Origin: CAKUFA01 sp963646285
Lineage (GTDB): Bacteria > Bacillota > Clostridia > Christensenellales > Aristaeellaceae
Assembly: GCA_963646285.1 (NCBI GenBank)
Contig: CAVIWF010000008.1
Location: 1 to 64,000 of the forward strand
Reading direction: 5' to 3'
DNA: 64,000 nucleotides
The translations under genes and the position numbers were made by a program. The notes beneath the pieces were generated by a model that had not been told where the DNA came from, ran no database searches, and worked only from the letters and a program-made list of their open reading frames with translations. Below are positions 31,163-41,002 of the stretch, piece by piece (the stretch's first letter is position 1; each line of letters starts with the position of its first letter).

Positions 31163-33366
31163 TGTGCTTCTCCTTCCGCAACTGCTTCTAACACATAACT
31201 GACCGAGGCTGCGTCTCCGTCAGGCAGGGAACAGCATAAACCGAACTGCATCAGTTCAGCCCCGGTATACCTTTCGCCGGTCTCCTGAATTTGATAGGTA
31301 AAGGCAGGATGCAAGCCCTGCAGCTTCACAAGAGGCGGCATTTCATATGCCTTGGCGTGGCCATGGACAAGCACAAAGATGGCCTGCCTTTGATCTGGTG
31401 CAACGGTGATCCAGGCAGTGTCGTTGCCATCCCAAGGGGATAACAAACGATGAAAATCGCCGTAAAGCAAGGTCATGCGGTGGGCTTTGACAAATTGAAT
31501 CTGCTTCCGCACTTCTGCCAAGTCATCAGCGGATAGCTTGTTCAGATCCAATTCATAGCCAAAGCATCCGCTCATGGCCACCCTGCCTCGGGTGCTGATC
31601 GGGGTGATACGGCCAGTTTGGTGGTTCGGCACCGCACTGACGTGGGCACCCATGGCAAAGGGCGGAAAGACAAGGGAGGTGTCGTACTGAATATCGCATC
31701 GGCAAAGGGCATCCGTATTGTCCGAACACCACGTTTGGGGCATGTAGTGAAGCATGCCCATATCGAAGCGGCCGCCGCCGCCTGCACAGCTTTCAAAAAG
31801 CACGTGGGGGAAGTCATGGATAAGCCGTTCCAGTACACGATAAAGGCCCAGCATGTAGCGGTGGGGGAGTTCCATCTGCTGATCCCTGCGCAGATAGGAA
31901 GAGCCAATGCAGGTAAAGTTCCGGTTCATGTCCCACTTCACATAGTCAATGTTGGCACCAGCAAGCAGGCGAGCTACAGCGTTGTACATGTGCTGGCAAA
32001 CTTCCGGACGGCTTAAATCCAGCACCAGCTGGTGACGGCTTTCAACATTGGGGCGGCCATCAATATGAATGCACCAGTCGGGATGTGCCCGGAACAAATC
32101 GCTGTTAGGGGAAATCATTTCCGGCTCGAACCACAGACCAAACTTCAATCCCAGGTCGTGAATCTTCCTGGATAGCGCAGGCAGACCATCCGGCAATTTC
32201 CGGGTATCTGTTGTCCAGTCCCCAAGGGAAGATGTGTCGTTATCCCGGTGACCAAACCATCCGTCATCCAGCACGAAAAGCTCGATGCCGACATCAGCAG
32301 CTGTCTTTGCAATCCCCAGCAGCTTTTCTTCATCAAAGTTGAAGTAAGTTGCTTCCCAGTTGTTCAGCAAAATGGGGCGAGGTGCTTTGGCGTACTGCCC
32401 ACGCACCAGATGATTGGCACAGATGCAGTGAAACTGGCGGCTCATGCCATCCAGACCATTGGCAGAATAAACAAGCACAGCCTCAGGGGTCGAGAAGGTT
32501 TCTCCGCCGGCAAGCTGCCAGGCAAATCCGTCATGATTTAGTCCCAGGCGAACCCGAGCCTTGCGGAAGCGATCCACTTCCACCCCTGCATAGAAGTTAC
32601 CGCTGTAGACAAGGGATGCAGCGTACACTTCCCCCTGGGTTTCTGTTGCCCTTGGTGCCAACAGGGCAAGAAAGGGGGATGTTGTATGACCGCTGGCACC
32701 ATAGTTGGTGGAGACACATTGCTCACCGAATACCAGCGGACGGCGAACCCATTCCCGTTCCCGTGCCCATGCGCCGGACAAAGTCAGTAAATCGTAGTTT
32801 GCATCCGGCATGTCCAGCGAAAGGCTCATGGCGTTGGTGATAACAAGCCGCTGCTTGCCTTTGTTGCGCAGTACGGCACTTCTTGCAATGGCGTCGCAGT
32901 CATCAAAAATGGTATAGCGAAGCTCCACTTCCAGCTGCAGAAGCGCATCAAAGAGGGTCAACAGCAGTGTTTTGCTCTTGCCAAAGGTGGCAGGCAGACC
33001 GGAAAGAGTCGGCTTTTCATCTGTAACCGTGGCGGAAACAAATCGCAGATCAACGGTGCTGGTTCCGTCCTCCTGCATAACCGTAAGGCTTCCCTGCCGG
33101 GAATCTCCGAGGCCGAAGGAAGGATACTCCTGAGGAACCCGATCCAGCAGCAGTCCATTGAGGGACGGATCCAGCTGGCAGCCGCTGAGTGTGATTTTAC
33201 CGTTCTCGGGCAGACCGAACCGGCGATAAATGTTGGCGGTATTCAGCGAATCCAACCGCTTGCCGAAATACAGGTGAGTGACAAAACCTTCGTCAGAAAT
33301 GCCCATCACGTAGCTGATATGGTCATTCCGCAAATGAATCAACTGCTTCGAGATGCAAATCTCCAT
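31159..33366 (-). CDS. Alpha-galactosidase, glycoside hydrolase family 36
   Basis: This 735-residue enzyme removes alpha-galactose from melibiose, raffinose and similar plant oligosaccharides. No signal peptide is seen, so it acts in the cytoplasm. GH36 features are the N-terminal beta-sandwich, FVLDDGWFGHRD, GLWFEPEMISPNSDL, the nucleophile in YVKWDMNR (near residue 477) and the acid/base in CSDNTDA (near 549). GGAGGG precedes the ATG. It heads an operon with the FGGY kinase. No dedicated sugar transporter is adjacent. Confidence 0.96.
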   Translation of the reverse strand: MEICISKQLIHLRNDHISYVMGISDEGFVTHLYFGKRLDSLNTANIYRRFGLPENGKITLSGCQLDPSLNGLLLDRVPQEYPSFGLGDSRQGSLTVMQEDGTSTVDLRFVSATVTDEKPTLSGLPATFGKSKTLLLTLFDALLQLEVELRYTIFDDCDAIARSAVLRNKGKQRLVITNAMSLSLDMPDANYDLLTLSGAWAREREWVRRPLVFGEQCVSTNYGASGHTTSPFLALLAPRATETQGEVYAASLVYSGNFYAGVEVDRFRKARVRLGLNHDGFAWQLAGGETFSTPEAVLVYSANGLDGMSRQFHCICANHLVRGQYAKAPRPILLNNWEATYFNFDEEKLLGIAKTAADVGIELFVLDDGWFGHRDNDTSSLGDWTTDTRKLPDGLPALSRKIHDLGLKFGLWFEPEMISPNSDLFRAHPDWCIHIDGRPNVESRHQLVLDLSRPEVCQHMYNAVARLLAGANIDYVKWDMNRNFTCIGSSYLRRDQQMELPHRYMLGLYRVLERLIHDFPHVLFESCAGGGGRFDMGMLHYMPQTWCSDNTDALCRCDIQYDTSLVFPPFAMGAHVSAVPNHQTGRITPISTRGRVAMSGCFGYELDLNKLSADDLAEVRKQIQFVKAHRMTLLYGDFHRLLSPWDGNDTAWITVAPDQRQAIFVLVHGHAKAYEMPPLVKLQGLHPAFTYQIQETGERYTGAELMQFGLCCSLPDGDAASVSYVLEAVAEGEAQ

Positions 33367-33407
33367 AAAGCCCTCCTATACAAACGAAACGATGTATTGC
33401 TATGTTC

Positions 33408-33436
33408 AGTCTAGCAATGGAAGAGGGGATTGTCAA
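33408..33436 (-). promoter_or_regulatory. Promoter of the alpha-galactosidase operon
   Basis: Minus-strand TTGACA (33431-33436), 17-bp spacer, TAGACT (33408-33413), 42 bp before the ATG. Confidence 0.7.
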
Positions 33437-33462
33437 GCTTGAAAACATGAACTTTTCCGTAA

Positions 33463-33507
33463 ATAAAAACAGCTTCCTTCCGCCTTTTATCGAACGGAAG
33501 GAAGCTG
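33463..33507 (-). terminator. Terminator of the opp-serine hydrolase operon
   Basis: A 13-bp perfect stem (33470-33482 with 33495-33507) just after the serine hydrolase stop on the minus strand, followed by TTTTTATTT. Confidence 0.92.
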
Positions 33508-33511
33508 CAAA

Positions 33512-34924
33512 TTACGCATGATCTCGTGTGAAAACTCGTGTACCGACCCGCACGCCCCAGGTTTCGCCATTCCGAATCAGGAACTCCAGCCTTGCGCAAG
33601 GAGAAGTAGCGGTTTCGCTTGTGTAGCCCAGGAACTTTGTTCCGCCGCAATAGCGAAGCACCATGTCGGTTTCGCCTTTGCGGGCAACAGGCTTACCATC
33701 AACAACCTGCACAGACAGGTGTTCAGGAGAACCCTCATGCCCGGTGAAATGGCCAACCATCATTTCGGGATCACTGAAATCCTCGCAATTGGGCTGATAG
33801 CGGCGGAAGCAGGTATCAAGGGGCATATCCAGCAAAGCACTGTAAAGGATCCAAAGAATATCATCCATGTCTTCGTCCCCTTGGTTGCAGAGAACGGCCA
33901 TCCCGTACCCCAGGTCACGAATGGCGGCACCCTTGGTGGAGACACCGTGCAGACCGCCTGCATGCTCCAGGAAAACGTGTCCGTCCCGGACAAACTTGTT
34001 AAGCCCCATACAGTAATAATCATGGGCTGTTTCCGGATACTCAGCGCCTACCAGTCGTTCTACAGCGGCGGCGGGAATGACCTGCTCCCCATTGACTTTG
34101 CCGCGGTTGGCAAGGCAGCAATAGTAGGCAGCCATATCGGGTGCGGTAGACTTTACCATGGCGCAGCCACGGAAAGGCGGCAGGATGTTCCAGATGTCGT
34201 CTCCGATGGTTTCGCCATTTTCACGTTCGAAGAGGGACGTAATATCGCCATTTGCCATGGCCTTGGCAGATACGCAGTCATCATCCATGACCGTTCTCGT
34301 CATGCCAATAGGGGCAAAGATTCGGTCACGGCAGAAGTCTTCCAGCTTGACGTGCGCTGCCTGATCCACCACGTAGGAAAGAATGGCGTACCCCTCGTTG
34401 GAGTAGCTCATGATTTCGCCGGGTGCACCAAGGGTAGGGTAGGGGCAATGAGCTACATAATCAATAACCTGCTCAATGGTCTCCATCTTGTTAGGTGCCG
34501 ATGCCCGCATTTCCAGCAGCCAGGGACATTCACGGCGATTGGTATTCATGGCAATGGACCATTCCAAAGGCTCCATGGGCGGCATACCGGAAGTATGCAT
34601 GGCCAAGTGCCGGATGGTCACTGCGCTGCGGGGTGTGCCGGGAATGCGGAAGGAGGGAATATACTTGACCACCGGGTCATCCACAGACAGCTTGCCCTCT
34701 GCATCCAGGATGCACAGCGCAAGGGATGTAATGGATTTGCTCATGGACGCAATACCGAAAACCGTGTCTGCATCCACAGGCGTCTTCATGGCCAAATCAC
34801 GCACGCCGTACTGACGGGAAAAGATCGTGCCATCTTTTCCTTTTACGCACACTGATACGCCAGCCAAGTGCTGCTGCTTAACAAGCTGAGCAATCCGTGC
34901 GTCAACCGCCTGAACGTCAAACAT
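33512..34924 (-). CDS. Serine hydrolase of the beta-lactamase/penicillin-binding fold
   Basis: This 470-residue protein has the class C beta-lactamase-like fold: the SxxK motif is SMSK near residue 63 and the Tyr motif is YSNEGY near 175. It lacks an obvious signal peptide, so it may act inside the cell as a peptidase or esterase rather than in drug resistance. It lies 14 bp after oppF and so is likely co-expressed with the peptide transporter, which suggests processing of an imported peptide. Three consecutive ATG codons occur; the third (34924) best fits GGAGG spacing. Confidence 0.85.
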   Translation of the reverse strand: MFDVQAVDARIAQLVKQQHLAGVSVCVKGKDGTIFSRQYGVRDLAMKTPVDADTVFGIASMSKSITSLALCILDAEGKLSVDDPVVKYIPSFRIPGTPRSAVTIRHLAMHTSGMPPMEPLEWSIAMNTNRRECPWLLEMRASAPNKMETIEQVIDYVAHCPYPTLGAPGEIMSYSNEGYAILSYVVDQAAHVKLEDFCRDRIFAPIGMTRTVMDDDCVSAKAMANGDITSLFERENGETIGDDIWNILPPFRGCAMVKSTAPDMAAYYCCLANRGKVNGEQVIPAAAVERLVGAEYPETAHDYYCMGLNKFVRDGHVFLEHAGGLHGVSTKGAAIRDLGYGMAVLCNQGDEDMDDILWILYSALLDMPLDTCFRRYQPNCEDFSDPEMMVGHFTGHEGSPEHLSVQVVDGKPVARKGETDMVLRYCGGTKFLGYTSETATSPCARLEFLIRNGETWGVRVGTRVFTRDHA

Positions 34925-34938
34925 CATCATTCCTCCGC

Positions 34939-35886
34939 TTACAGACCGAATTTCTTGCGCAGTGCCGCTTCCTCAGAGGGCGAGCAGTACACAAAGTGCT
35001 CCGGCTCAATTTCTACCATGGAAGGCTTTTCTACGGAATAATCATGGTCTCTTTCCGGCACGTAGTCCGTGCGGATCCGCTTCCGCTCCGTCAGGGGATT
35101 CGGCTCAGGAATGGCGGAAAGCAGTGCCCGGGTATAGGGATGCATGGGGTGCTCGTAAAGGTCTTCACTGCGTGCAATTTCTACCATTTTGCCGTAGTAC
35201 ATCACGCCAATGCGGTCACTGAAGTACTTGACCACGGAAAGATTGTGCGCAATGAACAGGATTGTCAATCCCATTTCTTCCTTCAGGTCGTTCAGCAGAT
35301 TGATGACCTGGGCCTGAATGGAAACGTCCAGTGCGGAAACGGGTTCGTCTGCAATGATCATGCGGGGCTTGATAATCATGGCACGGGCAATACCGATCCG
35401 CTGCCGTTGACCGCCGGAGAATTCGTGGGGATAGCGGGTAGCATGCTCGGCAGTCAAACCCACCTTGCGCAGCATTTCAATCACCTGGCGGCGAACCTCT
35501 TGCTTGTCCGTTACGCCGCGCAAGGTCAAGCCTTCACCGATGATTTCCTCAATGGTCATACGGGGATTGAGGGATTCAATGGGATCCTGAAAGATCATGG
35601 CAATGTTGCTGGTCAGGAATTTCCGCTTTTCACGGGTCATGGGGCCGGTGATTTCCTGACCATCGAAAAACACCTGTCCGCTGGTCGGGTCATAAAGCCG
35701 AATAATGGAACGGCCTGTGGTGGTTTTACCGCAGCCGCTTTCGCCTACAAGACCGAAAGTTTCTGCCGGATGAATACCGAAAGAAACATCATTGACGGCA
35801 TTGACCGTCATGCGCTTCTTGCCCCGGCCGCTTGTGAAGGACTGGCAAAGATGCTTGACCTCCAGAATATAGTTATCATTGGACAT
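34939..35886 (-). CDS. oppF: Oligopeptide ABC transporter ATP-binding protein OppF
   Basis: This 315-residue ATPase has Walker A GESGCGKTT, the signature FSGGQRQRIGIARA, and Walker B MIIADEPVSALD, plus the C-terminal region typical of OppD/OppF that ends in a short Cys-containing stretch (HFVYCSPSEE). It powers peptide uptake together with OppD. It overlaps oppD by 11 bases. Confidence 0.95.
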   Translation of the reverse strand: MSNDNYILEVKHLCQSFTSGRGKKRMTVNAVNDVSFGIHPAETFGLVGESGCGKTTTGRSIIRLYDPTSGQVFFDGQEITGPMTREKRKFLTSNIAMIFQDPIESLNPRMTIEEIIGEGLTLRGVTDKQEVRRQVIEMLRKVGLTAEHATRYPHEFSGGQRQRIGIARAMIIKPRMIIADEPVSALDVSIQAQVINLLNDLKEEMGLTILFIAHNLSVVKYFSDRIGVMYYGKMVEIARSEDLYEHPMHPYTRALLSAIPEPNPLTERKRIRTDYVPERDHDYSVEKPSMVEIEPEHFVYCSPSEEAALRKKFGL

Positions 35887-36949
35887 CCTTTGCCGCCTCC
35901 TTCATGCGCTGAATACGTTCCTGCAGCTGTTTGGGCATTTCGATTTTCGGAGCCTTGGGATGCAGCAGCCAGGTGGCAGCCAAATGGGTATCGGACAGGC
36001 GGAAGAAAGGCGGCTCCTTCTCCGTATCAATCTTCAGCGCATACTGGTTCCGAGCTGCAAAGGCATCGCCTGCCGGGGGATAAATCATATTGGGAGGCGT
36101 GCCGGGAATGGCCATGAGCCGATCCTTGGTCTGCAAATCAGGCATGGAGGACAAAAGCGCCCATGTATAGGGGTGGGCAGGCTCAAAGAATATTTCCTCC
36201 GCCGTGCCCATTTCCACAATACGGCCTGCATACATAATGTTCACCCGGTCAGCCATGTTGGCCACCACGCCCAGGTCATGGGTGATGAAGATCACAGACA
36301 AATGCCGCTCTTCACGGATACGGTTAATCAGCTCCAGAATTTTTGCCTGCACCGTAACGTCCAGGGCGGTGGTAGGTTCATCACAGATGAGGATTTCCGG
36401 ATCACCGGCCAGGGCAATGGCAATGACGATTCTCTGCCGCATGCCGCCGGAAAACTGAAAAGGATACTGGTTAAACCGGCGCTCCACATCCGGGATGCCG
36501 ACAGCTTCCATCAGTTCCAGTGCCCGACGCTTGGCTTCGTCATGACGCAAGCCCTTCTTGCGGAGCACCTCCATAATCTGCTTGCCCACCTTCATAATGG
36601 GGTTCAGGGCAGACATGGGATCCTGAAACACCATGCCAATGCGGTGACCGCGAATCTCGTGCATGTGATCCTCGTCAATCTTTGTCAGATCCATGCCGTC
36701 ATAAAGGATGCGGCCGCTGTCAATCATGGCATTGGGGGCAAGAATGCCCATAATCGCCTTGGTAGAAACAGACTTGCCGGAACCGCTTTCGCCAACAATG
36801 GCCACCGTTTCGCCACGCTTCAGGTCAAAGCTGACGCCACGCACGGCCTGCACAATGCCGCCATAGGTACGGAAAGAAACCCGCAAATCCTCCACGCGAA
36901 GGATCACATCATCCGGCAAGGTTTCAGTGGATTTAACTTCATTTGCCAT
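35876..36949 (-). CDS. oppD: Oligopeptide ABC transporter ATP-binding protein OppD
   Basis: This 357-residue ATPase has Walker A GESGSGKSVSTK, signature FSGGMRQRIVIAIAL, and Walker B ILICDEPTTALD. The C-terminal part (HPYTWALLSSMPDL, IPGTPPN) is the oligopeptide-transporter extension. It pairs with OppF on the cytoplasmic face and overlaps it, with oppC 6 bp upstream. The usual Fe-S cysteine pattern of some OppD proteins is not evident. Confidence 0.95.
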   Translation of the reverse strand: MANEVKSTETLPDDVILRVEDLRVSFRTYGGIVQAVRGVSFDLKRGETVAIVGESGSGKSVSTKAIMGILAPNAMIDSGRILYDGMDLTKIDEDHMHEIRGHRIGMVFQDPMSALNPIMKVGKQIMEVLRKKGLRHDEAKRRALELMEAVGIPDVERRFNQYPFQFSGGMRQRIVIAIALAGDPEILICDEPTTALDVTVQAKILELINRIREERHLSVIFITHDLGVVANMADRVNIMYAGRIVEMGTAEEIFFEPAHPYTWALLSSMPDLQTKDRLMAIPGTPPNMIYPPAGDAFAARNQYALKIDTEKEPPFFRLSDTHLAATWLLHPKAPKIEMPKQLQERIQRMKEAAKDVQ

Positions 36950-36955
36950 CTGGTA

Positions 36956-38113
36956 TCACGCATCCTCTCCGCGTCTGGTAGGATCCATAGCGTCCCGCAG
37001 GCCGTTGGAAAACAGGTTGAAGGCAACCATCAGCAGGGAAATCAGCACTGCAGGGAACAAAGTCTGATAGGGGTACTGGAGCAGCACGCTCTGGCCTGTG
37101 GAAAGCAGGGTGCCGATGGAGGGTTCCGGGGGCTTGATGCCCAGGCCAATGTATGCTAGGAAGGATTCGGAGAAAATAGCGCCGGGAATGGCAATCATGG
37201 CACGGGTAATCAGGGGACCCACCGTGTTGGGCAGAATGTGACGGAAAATCAGCTTCCGGTCAGGCACGCCCAGGGTTCGGGCAGCAAGGACATACTCACG
37301 TCCCTTAAAGCGATAGAACTGAGCACGAATCAGCCGGGCAGTACCAATCCAGCCGGTGACGGTCAGTGCCAGAATAATGGAGAACATGCCGGAACCAAAG
37401 AGAATCATGAACAGAATGGTCACCACAATGTAGGGCAGTCCGTCCAGCACCTCGGCAAAGTGAGTCATGATCATGTCCACCTTGCCGCCGTAGTATCCGG
37501 CAATGGAACCGTAAATTACGCCGATAATTACATTGGTAACAACGGAAATAAAGGCGATCAGCAGGGAAATTCGTGTGCCCTTAAACAGGCGGGTCAAAAT
37601 ATCCCGCCCCAGGTAGTCGGTGCCGAACCAGTGATATTCACCTTCCGGCACACCGCAGTAGGCATAGTAGTCTACCTTTACATCCACTACGGTAACGCCT
37701 TTGGCATCGTATTCGTTAACGATCTCAAGCACGCTGCCTTCCGGGAAACGGCTCGTGTTTTCCAGGGAAGACTTTTTGCGGTTAGTGAGCACCATGGTGC
37801 CGTCGGCAATGCCGATCTTCTCCAGCAGCGGAATTTTCGGCGGAAGGTTTTTCTGGCTTACGTTCTGCTGAGTATAGGAGTAGCCCGTAATGTTGGGCAC
37901 AACAACAGCCAGAGCAATGATAATCAAAATAATGGCCAAGGAAACCATGGAAAGCTTGCTCTTCCGCAGACGCTGCCAGGCATCCTTATAAAAACCAATG
38001 GGCTTTGTCTTGAATTCCTCATCGTGAAACTGAACCTCACCCAAAGGAGCAAAGTCTTCTTCAGGGATATTGGCCAGCTCTTCCGGGAGATGATTTCGGT
38101 CTTCAATAATCAT
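36956..38113 (-). CDS. oppC: Oligopeptide ABC transporter permease OppC
   Basis: This 385-residue protein has an N-terminal cytoplasmic extension, a first membrane helix (LAIILIIIALAVVVPNI), a long extracytoplasmic segment, and the binding-protein-dependent permease core with the EAA loop (AARTLGVPDRKLIFRHILPN). It shares its start base with the oppB stop (ATGA-type overlap at 38113). Confidence 0.95.
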   Translation of the reverse strand: MIIEDRNHLPEELANIPEEDFAPLGEVQFHDEEFKTKPIGFYKDAWQRLRKSKLSMVSLAIILIIIALAVVVPNITGYSYTQQNVSQKNLPPKIPLLEKIGIADGTMVLTNRKKSSLENTSRFPEGSVLEIVNEYDAKGVTVVDVKVDYYAYCGVPEGEYHWFGTDYLGRDILTRLFKGTRISLLIAFISVVTNVIIGVIYGSIAGYYGGKVDMIMTHFAEVLDGLPYIVVTILFMILFGSGMFSIILALTVTGWIGTARLIRAQFYRFKGREYVLAARTLGVPDRKLIFRHILPNTVGPLITRAMIAIPGAIFSESFLAYIGLGIKPPEPSIGTLLSTGQSVLLQYPYQTLFPAVLISLLMVAFNLFSNGLRDAMDPTRRGEDA

Positions 38114-39066
38114 TACTTACCACCTCCCACACGAATTCGAGGATCGATAATGCCATAGGAAATGTCCACAATCAAAATGGTGAACAGGGAAATTGCGGAG
38201 TAGAAAATCAGCAGTGCAACAGTCAGAAAGTGGTCGCCGGCCAAGATGGAGTCGATGAGCAAGCCGCCCATGCCGGGAACAGCAAACATCTTCTCCACCA
38301 CAAGGGAGCCGCCCATAATGCCTGTAATCATGGGAATGATGGTGTTGGCGATGGGCACAAGGGAGTTGCGGAAGGCATGCTTCACAGTGGCTTCCGTGCG
38401 GGTCAGTCCCTTGGTGCGGGCAAGAAGCAGGTACTCGGAGGACAGGGTTTCAATCAGCTCGCCACGCAGATACCGGGCAATGGAGGCAATCGGTCCCAAT
38501 GCCAGGGCAATAATGGGCAAAATCATGGAGTACAACTGACCGCCGAAGGTTGTGGCCTGAGAGTCATACAGGGTCGGGAAGATGGGCCACAGGTAGGTAA
38601 AGCAATACTGCAATAGGGAAGCAAAGACGAAGGATGGCACCGATATACAGATCACAATTAAAAAGGATAGGATATTGTCGGTCATTTTATTGCGCTTCAG
38701 CGCAGCCCATGTACCGACAATAATGCCTAGAGGAATCGAAATTAAAAGCGAAAAAATGTTCAGCACAACGGTAGGGGGAATACGGATGGACAGAATTTCA
38801 AAAACATCCAAACCGGGACGAACCTTGACCGATGTACCAAAGTCGCCGCGAGTCACAATGCCCTCGATAAAATAGTAATACTGCGCAAGCATGGGCTCGT
38901 GCAGGTGCATTTCTGCTTCCAGCTTTGCCTGAATCTCGGGAGAAACTTCAGGGTTTTCAAAGATGCTCATAGGCATCAGTCGAATGACCCAAAAAGAGAG
39001 CGTCATTACGAGAAACAGCGTCAGAAGCATGGCACCAATCCGGCCAAGGACATACTTAAACATCAA
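38113..39066 (-). CDS. oppB: Oligopeptide ABC transporter permease OppB
   Basis: This 317-residue six-helix permease begins MMFKYVLGRIGAMLLTLFLVMTLSF, typical for OppB/DppB, and has the EAA loop (LARTKGLTRTEATVKHAFRN). It forms the membrane channel with OppC. It lies downstream of the binding-protein gene, separated by a stable hairpin. Confidence 0.95.
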   Translation of the reverse strand: MMFKYVLGRIGAMLLTLFLVMTLSFWVIRLMPMSIFENPEVSPEIQAKLEAEMHLHEPMLAQYYYFIEGIVTRGDFGTSVKVRPGLDVFEILSIRIPPTVVLNIFSLLISIPLGIIVGTWAALKRNKMTDNILSFLIVICISVPSFVFASLLQYCFTYLWPIFPTLYDSQATTFGGQLYSMILPIIALALGPIASIARYLRGELIETLSSEYLLLARTKGLTRTEATVKHAFRNSLVPIANTIIPMITGIMGGSLVVEKMFAVPGMGGLLIDSILAGDHFLTVALLIFYSAISLFTILIVDISYGIIDPRIRVGGGK

Positions 39067-39135
39067 GGCCCTCCACTCTTGCCGTGGAACCGCGAATAAG
39101 TCAGTTCGTTAAGGCAGCGTATTATCAAATGGTAT

Positions 39136-39176
39136 AGGTGCATGGATGCACCGAAGTTCGGTACATCCATGCACCT
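39136..39176 (-). repeat. Large hairpin between binding protein and permease genes
   Basis: AGGTGCATGGATG (39136-39148) pairs with 39164-39176, and the inner ACCGAA/TTCGGT continues the stem, making a nearly perfect 19-bp hairpin. It has no T-run. In transporter operons such stems protect the upstream binding-protein mRNA and reduce downstream expression, which is the likely role here. Confidence 0.7.
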
Positions 39177-39188
39177 GAAGCGGGGGAA

Positions 39189-40931
39189 TTACTCGGCAAT
39201 GTCACCAAACATGGTGCCCCAGCCGATACCGGGAATGTAGGTCTGCACGGGAAGAACCAGACGATCAGAGAACATCTGATAGTTGATTTCCTGTACCATG
39301 GGGATGTTGATAACCTTCTCCAGATAAATCTCTTCCAGCTTTGCGGTTTCTTCCAGCATCTTGTTGTAGTCCGTCTTCACGGAATCAGCCACCGCATACT
39401 GTTCTTCAAACTCTGCATCGAAGAAGTTATTCGGATGAGAAGCATAGGAGCTCAGGTAGTAGTAGAAGCAGGTGTAGGGATAGGTACGGGCAGCACCGCG
39501 AGACCAGTCATTGGGGGACAGATCCCAAGTGTCCGTGGTCTTCTTGTAGTCCGTGGTGGACATACCGGCATAGGTGACAATCTTGATCTGCAGCTTGCCT
39601 TCGAAGATGACCGGGAACTCTTCCATCAGGTACTCGGCGGTAGCCTTCCAGGCGGTGTCGGATTCGTCGAAGGCCATGGTCAGGGTGATCACGGTATCGT
39701 CGGACACGCCGCACTCTTCGTAAGCCTTGGCCAGGTATTCACGAGCCAGTTCGGGGCTGTAGCCGTAGGGACCCCAAGACTCTACCAGTGCAGTCACGGC
39801 CTTGCCGTATTCGCTTTCACGATAGGTCAAGCCGGATTCGCTCAGCAGGCCAGCCATGCCGTTTACATAGGTACCGCTGGGCTCCTGATAACCGAACAGG
39901 TCACGTGCGATCACTTCACGGTTCATGGCGTGGTACAGAGCCTTGCGGTAGTTGATGGAGGAGCACAGGGGATTTTCGGGATTCTTGCAGTTCACATCGA
40001 TGTGATACACGGTGATGGAAGGATATTCCACCGTACGAGGATCGTCGATGTAGGTTTCAATGGTGTTGGCGTCAGGAGTGAAATCGTCCAACAGACCCTG
40101 CTCCCACAGCTCAACACGGGCGTTCATCTCAGGAATGATACGAACTTCCACTGCGTCGTAATGGAACAAGTCGCTGTGCCAATAGGTATCGTTCTTCTTG
40201 TATACCTGGATGGAGTCGTAAGTCCAGGTATCAAGGTAGTACGGGCCGCAGCTCATCCAGGTATCCAGGGAAGTGCCGTAGGTGGTAGAAGTACGGTCTT
40301 CGTTCATGCCGGCTTCGTAGAGAGGTTCGTACACGGGGCCGGTGGCACGGTTGGTGAAGTGAGAGCAAACATCAGCCTGGGTGTTGGCGTCCACGGTGTG
40401 AATTTCGATGGTGTAGTCATCAATTTTCTTGATACCGACCTCGTCCCAGCTGATGGTGTTGCTGGTGCCTTGGAGGCTGTAGTCCTTAGCGTTTACAATG
40501 GTAATGCTGTAGTCGCTCAGGAAGTCAGCCATCTTGTTGGCCAGGATGGGATCAAGCAGCATCTGATAGGAGTAAATCATGGTGTCCGCATTGATGGGAT
40601 CACCATTGTACCAGTGAGCCGCAGGATCCAGCTTGATCTGCCAGGTATAGTCATCTACCTGAATAGGCAGCTCGGAAGCAATATCGCCGATGTAGTGATA
40701 GCCCATGCCATCATCATCCGGTACGGCGCGGAACAGGAAAGCGGAGCAGTAGAGCAGCGGCGTTTCCACGGAGACCTCAACAGAGTCATGGGCACTCAGC
40801 ACGGGACTGTCACTCTTCATGTAGGTGTGATACACCTTTTCGGTGGTCTCACCCTCTGCGCCCGCGGCAGAGAAGCAGGTCAGCAAAAGAGCTGCCGATG
40901 CGAGGAGGGATACCAGTCGTCTCAGTTTCAC
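39189..40931 (-). CDS. oppA: Oligopeptide ABC transporter substrate-binding protein
   Basis: This 580-residue extracellular peptide-binding protein of SBP family 5 has a signal peptide (RRLVSLLASAALLLTCFSAAGAEG), probably cut after AGA or lipidated at the Cys, although the residue before that Cys is Thr, unusual for a lipobox. The body has family features such as YTWQIKLDPAAHWYNGDPI near residue 95. It is the first transporter gene in the operon and delivers peptides to OppBC. Confidence 0.93.
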   Translation of the reverse strand: MKLRRLVSLLASAALLLTCFSAAGAEGETTEKVYHTYMKSDSPVLSAHDSVEVSVETPLLYCSAFLFRAVPDDDGMGYHYIGDIASELPIQVDDYTWQIKLDPAAHWYNGDPINADTMIYSYQMLLDPILANKMADFLSDYSITIVNAKDYSLQGTSNTISWDEVGIKKIDDYTIEIHTVDANTQADVCSHFTNRATGPVYEPLYEAGMNEDRTSTTYGTSLDTWMSCGPYYLDTWTYDSIQVYKKNDTYWHSDLFHYDAVEVRIIPEMNARVELWEQGLLDDFTPDANTIETYIDDPRTVEYPSITVYHIDVNCKNPENPLCSSINYRKALYHAMNREVIARDLFGYQEPSGTYVNGMAGLLSESGLTYRESEYGKAVTALVESWGPYGYSPELAREYLAKAYEECGVSDDTVITLTMAFDESDTAWKATAEYLMEEFPVIFEGKLQIKIVTYAGMSTTDYKKTTDTWDLSPNDWSRGAARTYPYTCFYYYLSSYASHPNNFFDAEFEEQYAVADSVKTDYNKMLEETAKLEEIYLEKVINIPMVQEINYQMFSDRLVLPVQTYIPGIGWGTMFGDIAE

Positions 40932-41002
40932 AGGAACTCACTCCTTCGGAAGATTTTTATGCAAAGGACACTGTGAAGCATCCGTGCATACGTCCGGGAA
41001 AG

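Noticed and set aside
33512..34924. Antibiotic-resistance beta-lactamase
   Set aside because: The fold and SxxK motif are shared, but there is no signal peptide and the gene is tied to a peptide transporter, so a peptidase or esterase is more likely.
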